Positions 1 through 8,749 of a stretch of 64,000 nt of DNA are shown one piece after another; positions within the stretch are counted from its first letter, which is position 1, and every line of letters starts with the position of its first letter. Source of the DNA: Marinimicrobium sp038419845 (GTDB lineage Bacteria; Pseudomonadota; Gammaproteobacteria; Pseudomonadales; Cellvibrionaceae); contig NZ_JBCAQT010000004.1 in NCBI RefSeq assembly GCF_038419845.1, positions 124,001 to 188,000 on the forward strand, in the 5' to 3' direction. Both the position numbers and the translations under genes were made by a program. The notes beneath the pieces are model-generated. The model ran no database searches. It had not been told where the DNA came from and saw only the letters and a program-made list of their open reading frames with translations.

Positions 1-1580
1 ATGTCAGCTTCAACTCTGACTGCATTGCCTCCGGGCGCTCCGTACTCTCGGGCGCGATCGAAGCGGATGGCAATAGCGTCAGCACCAACAATGGCCGCGC
101 GGAAGTGACCTACACCGCCAATGGCTGCACCGGTAACGATCAGGTTACCGCCCGTGCCAGCCACGAGGGAGTCAGCGCGGGAAGTGCCCGGACGACGCTT
201 GAGGTTGAGAGCGATACGATCCAGACCCTGACGTTTATTGGTGCGGATCCCGAGTTGATTGGTTTGAAGGGAACGGGCACCCCGGAAACCTCCAAAGTCA
301 CATTCCAGGTATTGGGCAGCGCCGGCGCCCCAATGGGCGACGTGGAGGTAACCTTCGCCCTGACCCCCTCGGGAGTGGGAGGCCTGTCACTGGTCAATTC
401 AACAGGCACCAGCAACGCCAGCGGTGAGGTAAGCACCACGGTACAGTCTGGAACACAGGCTACCACCATCAGAGTAACGGCAACGACTGAGACCAAAACC
501 GGTTCCATTTCAACCCAGTCAAGCCGGCTGGTCGTCTCGACTGGCATTCCGGACCAGAACAGTATGAGCCTGTCCACATCCGACCTCTACCCGGTTTCCT
601 GGAACTACGACGACGAAAGAGAACTGACCATTCGCCTGGCCGATGCCTTCAATAACCCCGCACCGGACGGAACAGCCGTCAACTTTACCACCAGCGGCGG
701 AGCCGTCGATTCAAGCTGCACCACTGAAAATGGCGCCTGCTCGGTCACTTGGCATGGCCAGAGCCCCCGCCCAAGGCCCTCGGCCGGGTTTGAAATCACC
801 GACGACCGGGAGATTATCTGCGGAGACGGTGCGTTCGGGAACTGTCGCCCGGGGCGGGTCAGAGTGTTGGCCACGGCGCTGGGCAACGAGTCTTTCACCG
901 ACCTCAACAGCAACGGCGTATACGACCACGACAGCGATATCTTTGTGTCTGACAACGCCAGCGGCCAGTGCGACCCCAACAGACCGACCCCCTATGCCGA
1001 AATCGATGAGGCTGGCTGCGATGATCTTGGCAGCGCCTACCTGGACAAAAATTTCACCGGGTCCTACGACAGCAATGAAGAAATCGTGGCTCTCTCGAAC
1101 GACGAAGACAGCGATGGCGCCAGTTACGCCCCCGGAGACGGTATCTATAACGGGGTGCTCTGCACTCAGGAGGTGGCCTGCAACAAAGAATTCGTCACCA
1201 TCCGCGACGATATCATGCTGATCATGAGCTGCGAGACTCCCTACCTGATGCCCGACGGCCGCCTACCGGGGCAGAATAATGTCACGTTAGGGCTGGGAGA
1301 AACCGCCACAGTCACCATGCTGCTGGCCGACTGCAACGGCAATGGCATGCCTCCAGGAACAACCGTCTCGCTCAACACCGACACTGTCAATAATGTTGAA
1401 GCCGATACCAACATCAGCTCAGAAATGGCCGGAAGCCCGGAGCCCCGCACCCTGCAGGTGCTCATGACCGCGGACGACACAGATCCCGCCAGCGGCGCCA
1501 TATTCGTGAACATCACCGCGCCCAGCCCGAGCGGCAACGTCACCACGACGCCCGTGGGCATCAGTGTGTCAGCGCCCTAG
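1..1580 (+). CDS. Large Ig-like (Big_1/invasin-type) surface protein, 3' part only
   Basis: The reading frame is already open at the left edge (first full codon at base 3), so the 5' end lies outside the window; the GTG at 105 is internal. About 525 residues are visible. They contain repeated beta-sandwich features of bacterial Ig-like domain 1: alternating hydrophobic strands, and phrases such as GRAEVTYTANGCTG and GAPMGDVEVTFAL followed by SGEVSTTVQSG. A later region carries Asp/Asn-rich loops (DLNSNGVYDHDSD and DKNFTGSYDSNEE) that resemble calcium-binding loops, with several cysteine pairs. No membrane anchor is visible at the C-terminus, which ends ...GISVSAP. Known relatives are secreted or outer-membrane adhesin-like proteins. 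The specific function is unknown. The 3' end overlaps the convergent damX gene by 12 bp. Confidence 0.75.
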   Translation, partial: VSFNSDCIASGRSVLSGAIEADGNSVSTNNGRAEVTYTANGCTGNDQVTARASHEGVSAGSARTTLEVESDTIQTLTFIGADPELIGLKGTGTPETSKVTFQVLGSAGAPMGDVEVTFALTPSGVGGLSLVNSTGTSNASGEVSTTVQSGTQATTIRVTATTETKTGSISTQSSRLVVSTGIPDQNSMSLSTSDLYPVSWNYDDERELTIRLADAFNNPAPDGTAVNFTTSGGAVDSSCTTENGACSVTWHGQSPRPRPSAGFEITDDREIICGDGAFGNCRPGRVRVLATALGNESFTDLNSNGVYDHDSDIFVSDNASGQCDPNRPTPYAEIDEAGCDDLGSAYLDKNFTGSYDSNEEIVALSNDEDSDGASYAPGDGIYNGVLCTQEVACNKEFVTIRDDIMLIMSCETPYLMPDGRLPGQNNVTLGLGETATVTMLLADCNGNGMPPGTTVSLNTDTVNNVEADTNISSEMAGSPEPRTLQVLMTADDTDPASGAIFVNITAPSPSGNVTTTPVGISVSAP

Positions 1581-3101
1581 CCCTCTCACTGTCTCTATTT
1601 CTTCCTGAACTTCACTCAGCGGGCGGGGCCAGGGCCCCGCGTCTCTCTGAGCGGAGGGGAGCTGCGCTCTCGCCGCGCGCGCCTGCTCTGAGCTGTCAAA
1701 GCGACCGGTGACCACCACGAACCAGGGCTCGCCCTGACGGCGGGCCTCAAAGAAGAGCAGATCGCCGCTGTTGGGTTGACGGTCTATATAGTCACGCACA
1801 GAGTCCTCAGAGCCCGCGCCCAGTAGTTGCAGGGTGTACTCCGAGGCGCGCCAGGAGAGCAGGACCTGCTCATCTTCCGGTACGTCGGGCAAGGACTGGG
1901 GCTCGGGCTCGGGCTCGGGCTCGGCAACAGCCTCTCGCTCCTCCCCGGACGAATCAGGATCGGCTGGGGCCTGACGTTCGGGCGCCCCGGTTTCCGCCTC
2001 CGGCTCCGGATCGGAATCGTCTGCGGCGTCATTCAGCAGAGGTTCGGGCTCAATATCGACCCGGGGCTCGGGCTCCTCGGCGGCGCGCGCCGGTTGTGCA
2101 TCGTTCTGGGCCGCGCGGCTGATATCCAGTGATTGGGTTTCACGTCGCTCCGACAGCCGCGTCGCGGCCTCACCGCCTTCACCTTCGCGTTCCGGCCCGG
2201 AATCGCCGCTGTAGACAAACACCATCAGCAGCACACTCAGCAGCGCGGCGACCACGACAATGTGCGCCACCGGCAGAGGGGCGCGCTTTTTTTCCGGCTC
2301 GGGAGAGACCGATTCCAGCAGCCATTGCCGGGCACTCTGGTGCAGCGGCGCCAGCCGCCCCTCGGCCCGGCGCCACCAAGGCTCCACTCGCGCTTCGGTG
2401 AAGACTTCGGGCCCCATATAGTCCGACATCTCCATCCGGAAATTGAGGTAGTCGGTGGCCTCATCCAGGCTGAAGGGAATCAATTCAAAATCGTGAATCA
2501 GCACATCGTGCATATTGAACTGATCCAGGCGATTGACCATCTCCAGATCGGCAAACAACACGATGTGCAACCGCCGGCCGTTCTCCTCCTGCCCCTGGAG
2601 GAGACTGATCAGGGCACCGAGAGTTTTCTCATCCAGATGGTGGGCATCGTCAATGATGGTCAGCGCGAGACGATCCTGCTCGTCCGCCATTTGGGCAAAG
2701 TGTCGAAGAGCGGCCAGCAGCCGTCCCACGGAAGGGGGATCTTCGTCCAGAGGCAGGGCGAAATGGCTCACCATCTGACCCAGAATATCGTCCGCTCCGG
2801 CGCCGGGGCGGGCCTTCAGCAGGCAGATTTCATCCTCGGGCTCGAAGCTTTGGGCCAGCTCTTTTGCCAGCCGGGTTTTGCCGGTGCCGGGCTTGCCCAG
2901 CACGGCCAGCAGACTGGCCGTGAACTGACACAGATGTTGCAGCTGATCGAGCAGGGCCCGGCGTCCCCCGCCGCCGAAGAAAGGAAAGTCGGGATCCTCC
3001 CGAAAGGGGTCCCCGCTGAGACCATAATGTTGGCGGTAGTCTGCCAGCGGCGCATCCGGACTATCAGCATCTACATTATTATCAGCATCGACACTGTGCA
3101 T
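1569..3101 (-). CDS. damX: DamX-like AAA ATPase with C-terminal SPOR domain
   Basis: 510 residues. An N-terminal AAA/ExeA-type ATPase has a P-loop GKPGTGKT (about residues 69-76) and a Walker B segment ALTIIDDAHH. A transmembrane helix (IVVVAALLSVLLMVFVYSG, about 273-295) follows, then a long acidic Pro/Glu linker, then a C-terminal SPOR domain (about 415-490) of the kind that binds denuded septal peptidoglycan. The order aroK-aroB-damX is classical in gammaproteobacteria, and DamX family members act at the division septum. The gene is last in the pilMNOPQ-aroKB run and begins 50 bp after aroB. The linker includes an EPEPEPEP run encoded by a GGGCTC hexamer repeat. The stop codon lies inside the end of the convergent Ig-like gene. 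Confidence 0.85.
   Translation of the reverse strand: MHSVDADNNVDADSPDAPLADYRQHYGLSGDPFREDPDFPFFGGGGRRALLDQLQHLCQFTASLLAVLGKPGTGKTRLAKELAQSFEPEDEICLLKARPGAGADDILGQMVSHFALPLDEDPPSVGRLLAALRHFAQMADEQDRLALTIIDDAHHLDEKTLGALISLLQGQEENGRRLHIVLFADLEMVNRLDQFNMHDVLIHDFELIPFSLDEATDYLNFRMEMSDYMGPEVFTEARVEPWWRRAEGRLAPLHQSARQWLLESVSPEPEKKRAPLPVAHIVVVAALLSVLLMVFVYSGDSGPEREGEGGEAATRLSERRETQSLDISRAAQNDAQPARAAEEPEPRVDIEPEPLLNDAADDSDPEPEAETGAPERQAPADPDSSGEEREAVAEPEPEPEPQSLPDVPEDEQVLLSWRASEYTLQLLGAGSEDSVRDYIDRQPNSGDLLFFEARRQGEPWFVVVTGRFDSSEQARAARAQLPSAQRDAGPWPRPLSEVQEEIETVRGLGR
1898..1924. repeat. GGGCTC hexamer microsatellite inside damX
   Basis: About four consecutive copies of the hexamer GGGCTC on the plus strand encode alternating Glu-Pro in the DamX linker on the minus strand. 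Because the unit is a multiple of three, changes in copy number would alter linker length without a frameshift. Confidence 0.7.
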
Positions 3102-3151
3102 AGCGACCCTCCCGGGGCGATCAGGGACTGTAGTTCTTAAGGTGCCCGAGT

Positions 3152-4258
3152 TCAGGCGCCGGGCGGCGCGTCGCGCTCATCGGCTCTGCAGGCAGCAAAG
3201 GTTTCCTGTAGAAGGTCGGGCTCAATATCGTCAGTGATCAACGCCTTGCCCATTTTCTCCAGCAGCACCAGACGCAGACGACCATCCAGCACTTTTTTAT
3301 CGACGCCCATAAGACGGATGAAATCATCCGGTGTCATGGTGGCCGGCGCCTTGACCGGCAAATGGGCGCGCTCGAGCAGCGCGACCAGACGGTCCAACTC
3401 CCCGGCGCTGATCGCGCCCCGGCGATGGGACAGGTCCGCAGCCATGACCATTCCGGCGGCTACGGCTTCGCCGTGTAACCAGACTCCATATCCCTGGGCC
3501 GTTTCGATGGCATGGCCGAAGGTGTGCCCCAGATTGAGGATCGCGCGCAGCCCGCCCTCGCGCTCATCCTGGGCCACCACCCGGGCCTTGTTCTCACAGG
3601 AGCGCTTGACCGCGTACGCCAGTGCCTTGGGGTCTTTGGCCAGCAGATCCGGGATATTGGACTCCAGCCATTCGAAAAATTCCTCATCGGCAATCAGACC
3701 ATACTTGATCACTTCCGCGAGGCCCGCCGACAGTTCTCGCGCCGGCAGGGTTTCCAGAGTCGACATGTCGGCAATCACGGCCCGGGGCTGATAAAAGGCC
3801 CCGATCATGTTTTTGCCCAGGCGGTGATTCACCCCGGTCTTGCCGCCCACCGAGGAATCCACCATGGCCAGGAGCGTGGTGGGCAACTGGATAAAGTCCA
3901 CCCCGCGCTGATAACAGGCGGCGCCAAAGCCGGCCATATCGCCCACCACTCCACCACCGAGGGCGAGCACGGTGGTCGTGCGATTGTGGCGGGCTTCCAG
4001 AAGACCGTCGAAGAGCCGGTTGAGGGTTTCCAGTGTTTTGTATTCTTCACCGTCGGGCAGCACGACGCTATCGACCTGATGCCCGTCGAGCAACTCGATC
4101 AGAGGCTGGAGATAGAGCGGAGCGATGGTGTCGTTGGTCACCACAAACACCTGGCGACTGCGCAAGTGGCGGACCAACAACTCGTGGCTCTGCAGGAGCT
4201 GCTCACCGATGTAAATCGGGTAGCTGCGATCAGCGAGATCAACATTCAATGTTTGCAT
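3152..4258 (-). CDS. aroB: 3-dehydroquinate synthase
   Basis: 368 residues from the ATG at 4258. The frame stays open to a GTG at 4303, but the protein from 4258 (MQTLNVDLADRSYPIYIGE) matches the normal AroB N-terminus, so that start is used. AroB is the second enzyme of the shikimate pathway; it converts DAHP to 3-dehydroquinate using NAD and a divalent metal. Seen in the sequence: the NAD-binding glycine run LGGGVVGDMAGF, the segment KTGVNH, and the metal-binding NLGHTFGHAIE. Length fits the family. It lies 74 bp after aroK and 50 bp before damX, in the same operon. Confidence 0.95.
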   Translation of the reverse strand: MQTLNVDLADRSYPIYIGEQLLQSHELLVRHLRSRQVFVVTNDTIAPLYLQPLIELLDGHQVDSVVLPDGEEYKTLETLNRLFDGLLEARHNRTTTVLALGGGVVGDMAGFGAACYQRGVDFIQLPTTLLAMVDSSVGGKTGVNHRLGKNMIGAFYQPRAVIADMSTLETLPARELSAGLAEVIKYGLIADEEFFEWLESNIPDLLAKDPKALAYAVKRSCENKARVVAQDEREGGLRAILNLGHTFGHAIETAQGYGVWLHGEAVAAGMVMAADLSHRRGAISAGELDRLVALLERAHLPVKAPATMTPDDFIRLMGVDKKVLDGRLRLVLLEKMGKALITDDIEPDLLQETFAACRADERDAPPGA

Positions 4259-4332
4259 AACGGAAAAGGACGTTGGTTGTGAGACAGGCCTCCATCTTAG
4301 CACAGCCGGTTGTCACCGGCGTGCGGCCGACG

Positions 4333-4854
4333 TCAGTCGCTGAGGGCCGCCAGACGCTGAACGATATCGTGTGCCACTGCCCTCGGCCCCCGGCGGTCGG
4401 TACTCACCACCAGATCGGCCGCCGCACGATAGAGCGGATCGCGTTGCGCCAGCAGATCAATGATTTTCTGGCGCGGGTTGTCCACCTGTAACAGTGGTCG
4501 CTTCTTGTCTTTGGCTGTGCGATCCACCAATTGTTCCAGGGAGGCGGTGAGGTAGCAGACCCGACCCGCGCGCTTCATCACCTCGGCGTTTTCGGGACGC
4601 AGAATGATGCCGCCGCCAGTGGCGACCACGACCCCGTCCTCCTCCGCCAGCTCGGCCAGAACAGCCGATTCGCGCGCGCGAAAGCCGGCCTCGCCTTCAA
4701 CGTCAAAAATCCACGGGATATCGGCGCCGGTGCGCTGCTCGATCACCCGATCGCTGTCAAAGAATGGCAGTTTCAACTCGGCCGCCAGGAGGCGGCCGAT
4801 GGTTGACTTGCCGACCCCCATGGGGCCGACCAGGAATACGTTGGGCTTGGGCAT
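4333..4854 (-). CDS. aroK: Shikimate kinase I
   Basis: 173 residues, the same length as Escherichia coli AroK. It phosphorylates shikimate with ATP in the chorismate pathway. The P-loop GPMGVGKST is at residues 10-18. The DSDRVIEQRTG segment binds shikimate, FRARES and the GGGII loop are present, and the lid region is near RPLLQ. The start codon lies 3 bp after the pilQ stop, so translation is probably coupled. Linkage of pilQ to aroK is common in gammaproteobacteria. Confidence 0.96.
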   Translation of the reverse strand: MPKPNVFLVGPMGVGKSTIGRLLAAELKLPFFDSDRVIEQRTGADIPWIFDVEGEAGFRARESAVLAELAEEDGVVVATGGGIILRPENAEVMKRAGRVCYLTASLEQLVDRTAKDKKRPLLQVDNPRQKIIDLLAQRDPLYRAAADLVVSTDRRGPRAVAHDIVQRLAALSD

Positions 4855-4857
4855 GAA

Positions 4858-7017
4858 TCAGTCAGTCAGGGTGTCGGCCATGATTTTGGGTGTAATGAAT
4901 ACCAGCAACTCACGTTTTTCCTGACTGGTCACGTCGCGCTTGAACAGCCGTCCGAGCACCGGAATATCTCCAAGGAAAGGCACCTTGTCTTCGCCCTCGA
5001 CCTGCTCCACTTGAAAAATACCGCCGAGCACTACAGTCTGGCCATCCTGAACCAGTACCTTGGTCTGTACCTGGGTCACGTCAATGGTCGGGATACCCGA
5101 GGACTGGTTCAGGGCACCGACCGAGTCCTGGTTGATGACCAGCTCCATGATGATGCGGTTGTCCGGAGTGATCTGCGGCACCACGTCAAGCTTCAACACC
5201 GCCTCCTTGAAGGCAGTGGTGGTCGCACCGCTGGCGGACGCTTCCTGATAGGGAATTTCGGTACCAGACTCGATGGTGGCCCGCTGCTTGTCACCGGTAA
5301 TGATTTTGGGCTGGGAGACAATCTCCGCCTGCCCAGTATTTTCGAGCGCGGACAACTCCATATCGATGAAGGCACTGTCGGACAGCACGCTGAAGGCAAA
5401 ACTGCCGGCGCTGTTATCAACACCCAGATCCACCATCATGTTCTCATCCAGATCCAGGGAACCATTACCGGTCAGCCATTCGGCCGGTGCGCCCGGATCT
5501 GAGTCCAGCCCGGCGGTGGAACCGGCGACTTCCACCAGGGCGTCGGAGGACCGATTGAAGCCTACCCCGCCCCAGCGAACACCCATTTCACGACGGAAGT
5601 CGGTGTTGGCAATCACCAGACGCGCCTCGATCATGACCTGGCGGATGGGGATATCGATCTGCTCCACTAACCGCTTGAAAGCGGCAATCCGTTCGGAGGT
5701 GTCGGTGATGATGATCGAGTTGGTGCGCTCATCGACAATGGCATCCCCGCGTTCGGACAGGACACTGCCGGTCGCCCGGTTGCCGCCCTGGCCGCCGGAG
5801 CCGCCACTGCGGCCCTCGCCCTGTTCACCGCGGAACAGCTCGAACATTTCCCGGGCATTGGCGTAGCGTACCCGGATGTACTCGGTGCGCAACGGCGCCA
5901 GCTCTTCCAGCTGCTTGCGTGAGGCCAGCTCCTGACGCTCGCGCTCGGCAATTTCGGCAGCGGGAGCGACCATCAGGACATTGCCGTTCTGACGCTTGTC
6001 CAGCCCCTTGGTCTTGAGTACCAGGTCCAGTGCCTGATCCCAGGGCACATTGTCCAGGCGCAGGGTGATACGCCCCTGAACCGTATCACTGGCCACCAGA
6101 TTCAGGTCGGTGAAGTCGGCAATGATCTGCAGCACACTGCGCACTTCGATATCCTGGAAGTTCAGGGAAAGCTTCTCCCCGGTGTAGCTGAACTCCTGAT
6201 CGCGAGCCTCAATCTCCTGGTCTGTCAGTGGCTTGACGCTGATCACGTACTCATCATCCGCCTGATACGCCATGTAGTCGTACTCACCGCTGGCATCAAT
6301 ACTGAGCACGGTGTCGCCGCCTTCCTGGCGGGCATTGACCATGGACACGGGTGTGGCGAAATCCAGGACATCCAGACGGCGACGCAGCGCTTCCGGCAAA
6401 TACACACCACCGAGCTGCAAGTCGACCCCGTCACCGGTCTCCATCACGTCCGCGCTGATGTTGTCGTCCGACAGGTTGATAATCACACGGCCTTCGCCTT
6501 CCTCACCGCGGCGAAAATCAATGTTGGTGACTTGCGGGCCCCGATCATCGCGCTGTGAGCGCTGTGACGATTCGACCGGCAACTGGGTTTCGGCCGCCGC
6601 GGCCTGCGAAACGTACCCGCCCTGAGCGGCGCCCACATCGAGAATGTAGGTATTGCCCTCCACCCGGGCGTTATAAGTGGTCAATTCGGACAGGTTCAGG
6701 ATCAGGCGGGTACGCCCCTGCGAGCTGAGAACCAACGCACTGCGGCTGTTTTCAAATGCCAGCGGGAACCGGCGCTGCTCCAGCGCGCTCGCGATATCCG
6801 GAAAGTCCAGAACAATACGGGCCGGCTGCTCGATGGTGTAACCCTCGGGCTCCGGCGGCGGCTCGTCGAACGTCATCCGGACCTGGAAGCGCTCTCCCGG
6901 CAACTCGGAAAACTCAACATTCTCAAGTGATTTGGCCCACAACAGCGAGGGTGTCAGACAAACCAATAATAAGGCTATATTTCGCATGGTTAACCCCAAT
7001 AAGCACAGTGCTCTCAT
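4858..7017 (-). CDS. pilQ: Type IV pilus secretin PilQ
   Basis: 719 residues. It forms the outer-membrane ring through which type IV pili emerge. A signal peptide (MRNIALLLVCLTPSLLWA) follows a ten-residue extension. The start at 7017 has AAGGAA upstream, 9 nt away, inside the end of pilP; the ATG at 6987 would give a shorter signal sequence and is a real alternative. After the signal come AMIN domains (about 30-250), a secretin/TonB short N-terminal domain (about 290-340, LNFQDIEVRSVLQIIADFT), an N1 domain with a Gly/Ser-rich loop near 410, and the secretin domain (about 470-715, ending near VPFLGDIPVLGRLF). It is fifth in the pilMNOPQ operon. Confidence 0.95.
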   Translation of the reverse strand: MRALCLLGLTMRNIALLLVCLTPSLLWAKSLENVEFSELPGERFQVRMTFDEPPPEPEGYTIEQPARIVLDFPDIASALEQRRFPLAFENSRSALVLSSQGRTRLILNLSELTTYNARVEGNTYILDVGAAQGGYVSQAAAAETQLPVESSQRSQRDDRGPQVTNIDFRRGEEGEGRVIINLSDDNISADVMETGDGVDLQLGGVYLPEALRRRLDVLDFATPVSMVNARQEGGDTVLSIDASGEYDYMAYQADDEYVISVKPLTDQEIEARDQEFSYTGEKLSLNFQDIEVRSVLQIIADFTDLNLVASDTVQGRITLRLDNVPWDQALDLVLKTKGLDKRQNGNVLMVAPAAEIAERERQELASRKQLEELAPLRTEYIRVRYANAREMFELFRGEQGEGRSGGSGGQGGNRATGSVLSERGDAIVDERTNSIIITDTSERIAAFKRLVEQIDIPIRQVMIEARLVIANTDFRREMGVRWGGVGFNRSSDALVEVAGSTAGLDSDPGAPAEWLTGNGSLDLDENMMVDLGVDNSAGSFAFSVLSDSAFIDMELSALENTGQAEIVSQPKIITGDKQRATIESGTEIPYQEASASGATTTAFKEAVLKLDVVPQITPDNRIIMELVINQDSVGALNQSSGIPTIDVTQVQTKVLVQDGQTVVLGGIFQVEQVEGEDKVPFLGDIPVLGRLFKRDVTSQEKRELLVFITPKIMADTLTD

Positions 7018-7023
7018 GACGGC

Positions 7024-7560
7024 CTATTCCTTTTCTTGTAATTCAATAATTCTGGGACGTGCGACCCAGCCGTTGGCGCCATCGGCGACGATTTCCAGAA
7101 GTTGCAATTCCGTGCGTGTGGCCTCCACAATTCTGCCGTGATTTTTACCCATATAGTTACCCTCGGTAACGGAGTGGATGCCGCCGCTGCCATCGTCGAT
7201 CAGGGCCCAAAGCTGCCCGTCTTTTGTCAGCGTTCCTACCATTGTCAGCGTGGCCACATTGAAGTTTTCGAGATATTCCTTCTCCCGGTTCAGATCCGGC
7301 TGCACCTGCTTGCCACTCAACTGGCGCTCCCTCTGTTCCTCGCGTGCGGGCGGCTCAAACGGGCTGCGCATCTGCATGGCACTGTAGGTAAAAGGGCGAT
7401 AGGGCTGGAAAGCCGGCAGAGGCTCGACCTGTCCGGCGGGCCGGTCTTTGGTCTCCTGAATATATTCCTGCAGGTCGCCATTTTTCGGCGACCCGCCGCA
7501 TGCGCTCAACAGCGCGAGGCCCAAGCCTAAACTAATAAACGTTATAATTCTGCTCATCAC
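7024..7560 (-). CDS. pilP: Type IV pilus assembly lipoprotein PilP
   Basis: 178 residues. The lipoprotein signal ends LALLSAC, with the lipidated Cys at residue 21. After a Pro-rich linker (QPYRPFTYSAMQMRSPF), the C-terminal part forms the small beta domain that docks onto PilQ (LTMVGTLTKDGQLWALI, GNYMGKNHGRI). PilP links the inner-membrane PilNO complex to the secretin. It overlaps pilO by one base at 7560 and ends 6 bp before the pilQ start used here. Confidence 0.93.
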   Translation of the reverse strand: MMSRIITFISLGLGLALLSACGGSPKNGDLQEYIQETKDRPAGQVEPLPAFQPYRPFTYSAMQMRSPFEPPAREEQRERQLSGKQVQPDLNREKEYLENFNVATLTMVGTLTKDGQLWALIDDGSGGIHSVTEGNYMGKNHGRIVEATRTELQLLEIVADGANGWVARPRIIELQEKE

Positions 7561-8171
7561 TACTCATCCTGTGACTTATAGCGATAGGTCTTCGCCTCGA
7601 TCTGCATCGCCAATTCACCGCCGGAGTCTTTCCGGGCAATGGTGAAATCATGCAGCGTTACAATACGCGGCATCCCGGCGACACCGCTGACGAACGTGCC
7701 CATATCGTGATAACCACCCTCCACATCAATACTGATCGGCAGCTCGACGTAATACTCAGACTGTTGCTCCGCCTCCAGCCGAATGCTGTTGATATTCAGG
7801 CCACTCTCGGAACCACGGGCGTCAATATCTTCCAGCAGTCCCGGCACTTCAGTGTCGCTCGGCAGCCGCGATAGCAGAGCGCCAAACGATTGCTCCATTT
7901 CCTTCATCTGTTCACGGTACTGCTCAAGGTTGGCCGCCTGAAAGCTTTTCTGCTCAAAGGTCGTGCGCAGACTGGATTCCTCGGCGACGGCCCGTTCGTG
8001 CTGCAGGTTCAGCTCTTTGATCTTCAAATAATAGGTGCCGGCAAAAACGAGCACCACCACCAGCACACAGACAAAAATTCGGCCGGGAAGAGGCCAGACC
8101 CCAATGCGATCGATATCAATATCGTTGACATCGAAATCTTTCAGCTGCTCAAGCGTATCGGAAAGCGCCAT
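7560..8171 (-). CDS. pilO: Type IV pilus inner-membrane protein PilO
   Basis: 203 residues. A cytoplasmic N-terminus (DTLEQLKDFDVNDIDIDRIG) leads into one transmembrane helix (FVCVLVVVLVFAGTYYL, about 32-48), a coiled coil (about 50-100) and a ferredoxin-like periplasmic domain. PilO pairs with PilN to form the alignment complex between PilM and PilP/PilQ. It starts 2 bp after the pilN stop. Confidence 0.94.
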   Translation of the reverse strand: MALSDTLEQLKDFDVNDIDIDRIGVWPLPGRIFVCVLVVVLVFAGTYYLKIKELNLQHERAVAEESSLRTTFEQKSFQAANLEQYREQMKEMEQSFGALLSRLPSDTEVPGLLEDIDARGSESGLNINSIRLEAEQQSEYYVELPISIDVEGGYHDMGTFVSGVAGMPRIVTLHDFTIARKDSGGELAMQIEAKTYRYKSQDE

Positions 8172-8173
8172 GA

Positions 8174-8749
8174 TCAGTCCTCTCCCTCGTCATCGTCGGT
8201 TTCGTCTGCCGGCGCCGAGGTACGCACCGTCATAATGAAGGAGTTGGCCTGCTCTCCCTGCTCGGGAGCCGCAATCACCGACTTCAGGTTCGGAGCGGCA
8301 AACCAGTCCGACTCATCCAGGTTGCGCATGAAGCTGGACACACGGTTGTTGGATTCGGCAATACCCTCCAGACGGATGCTTTCGCCTTCGCGCTGCATCA
8401 GATTGAGATAGACGCCGTCGGGGATGGCGCGCACCATATCATCGAAGTAGCGGACAATCACCGGGCGGGTGCCTTCCAGATCCTGAATCACGCGCATGCG
8501 CGCCAGCAGCTCTTCGCGCCTCTGCTTCAGCTGTTCAATTTCCGATACCTGCTTTTCCAGGGCGGAAATTTCGGAATTGAGCAACCGGTTGCGCGCATTC
8601 TGCTCGGTAATGGCGGACTGCACATTGGATACCCAGAGGAAGGCGAGAAACCCCGAGAGGACCACGACGCCCGCCAGAATCACGAAAAATTCTTTTTTCT
8701 TTTCCTGCCGGTAGGCTTCCCGCCAGGGTAATAAGTTGATCTTCGCCAT
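8174..8749 (-). CDS. pilN: Type IV pilus inner-membrane protein PilN
   Basis: 191 residues. It opens with MAKINLLPWRE, the conserved INLLPWR peptide that binds PilM in the cytoplasm. A transmembrane helix (about 22-40), a coiled coil (SEISALEKQVSEIEQLKQRR) and a periplasmic domain follow. The start overlaps the pilM stop region by one base (8749), so translation is coupled. The C-terminus is very acidic (DETDDDEGED). Confidence 0.95.
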   Translation of the reverse strand: MAKINLLPWREAYRQEKKKEFFVILAGVVVLSGFLAFLWVSNVQSAITEQNARNRLLNSEISALEKQVSEIEQLKQRREELLARMRVIQDLEGTRPVIVRYFDDMVRAIPDGVYLNLMQREGESIRLEGIAESNNRVSSFMRNLDESDWFAAPNLKSVIAAPEQGEQANSFIMTVRTSAPADETDDDEGED

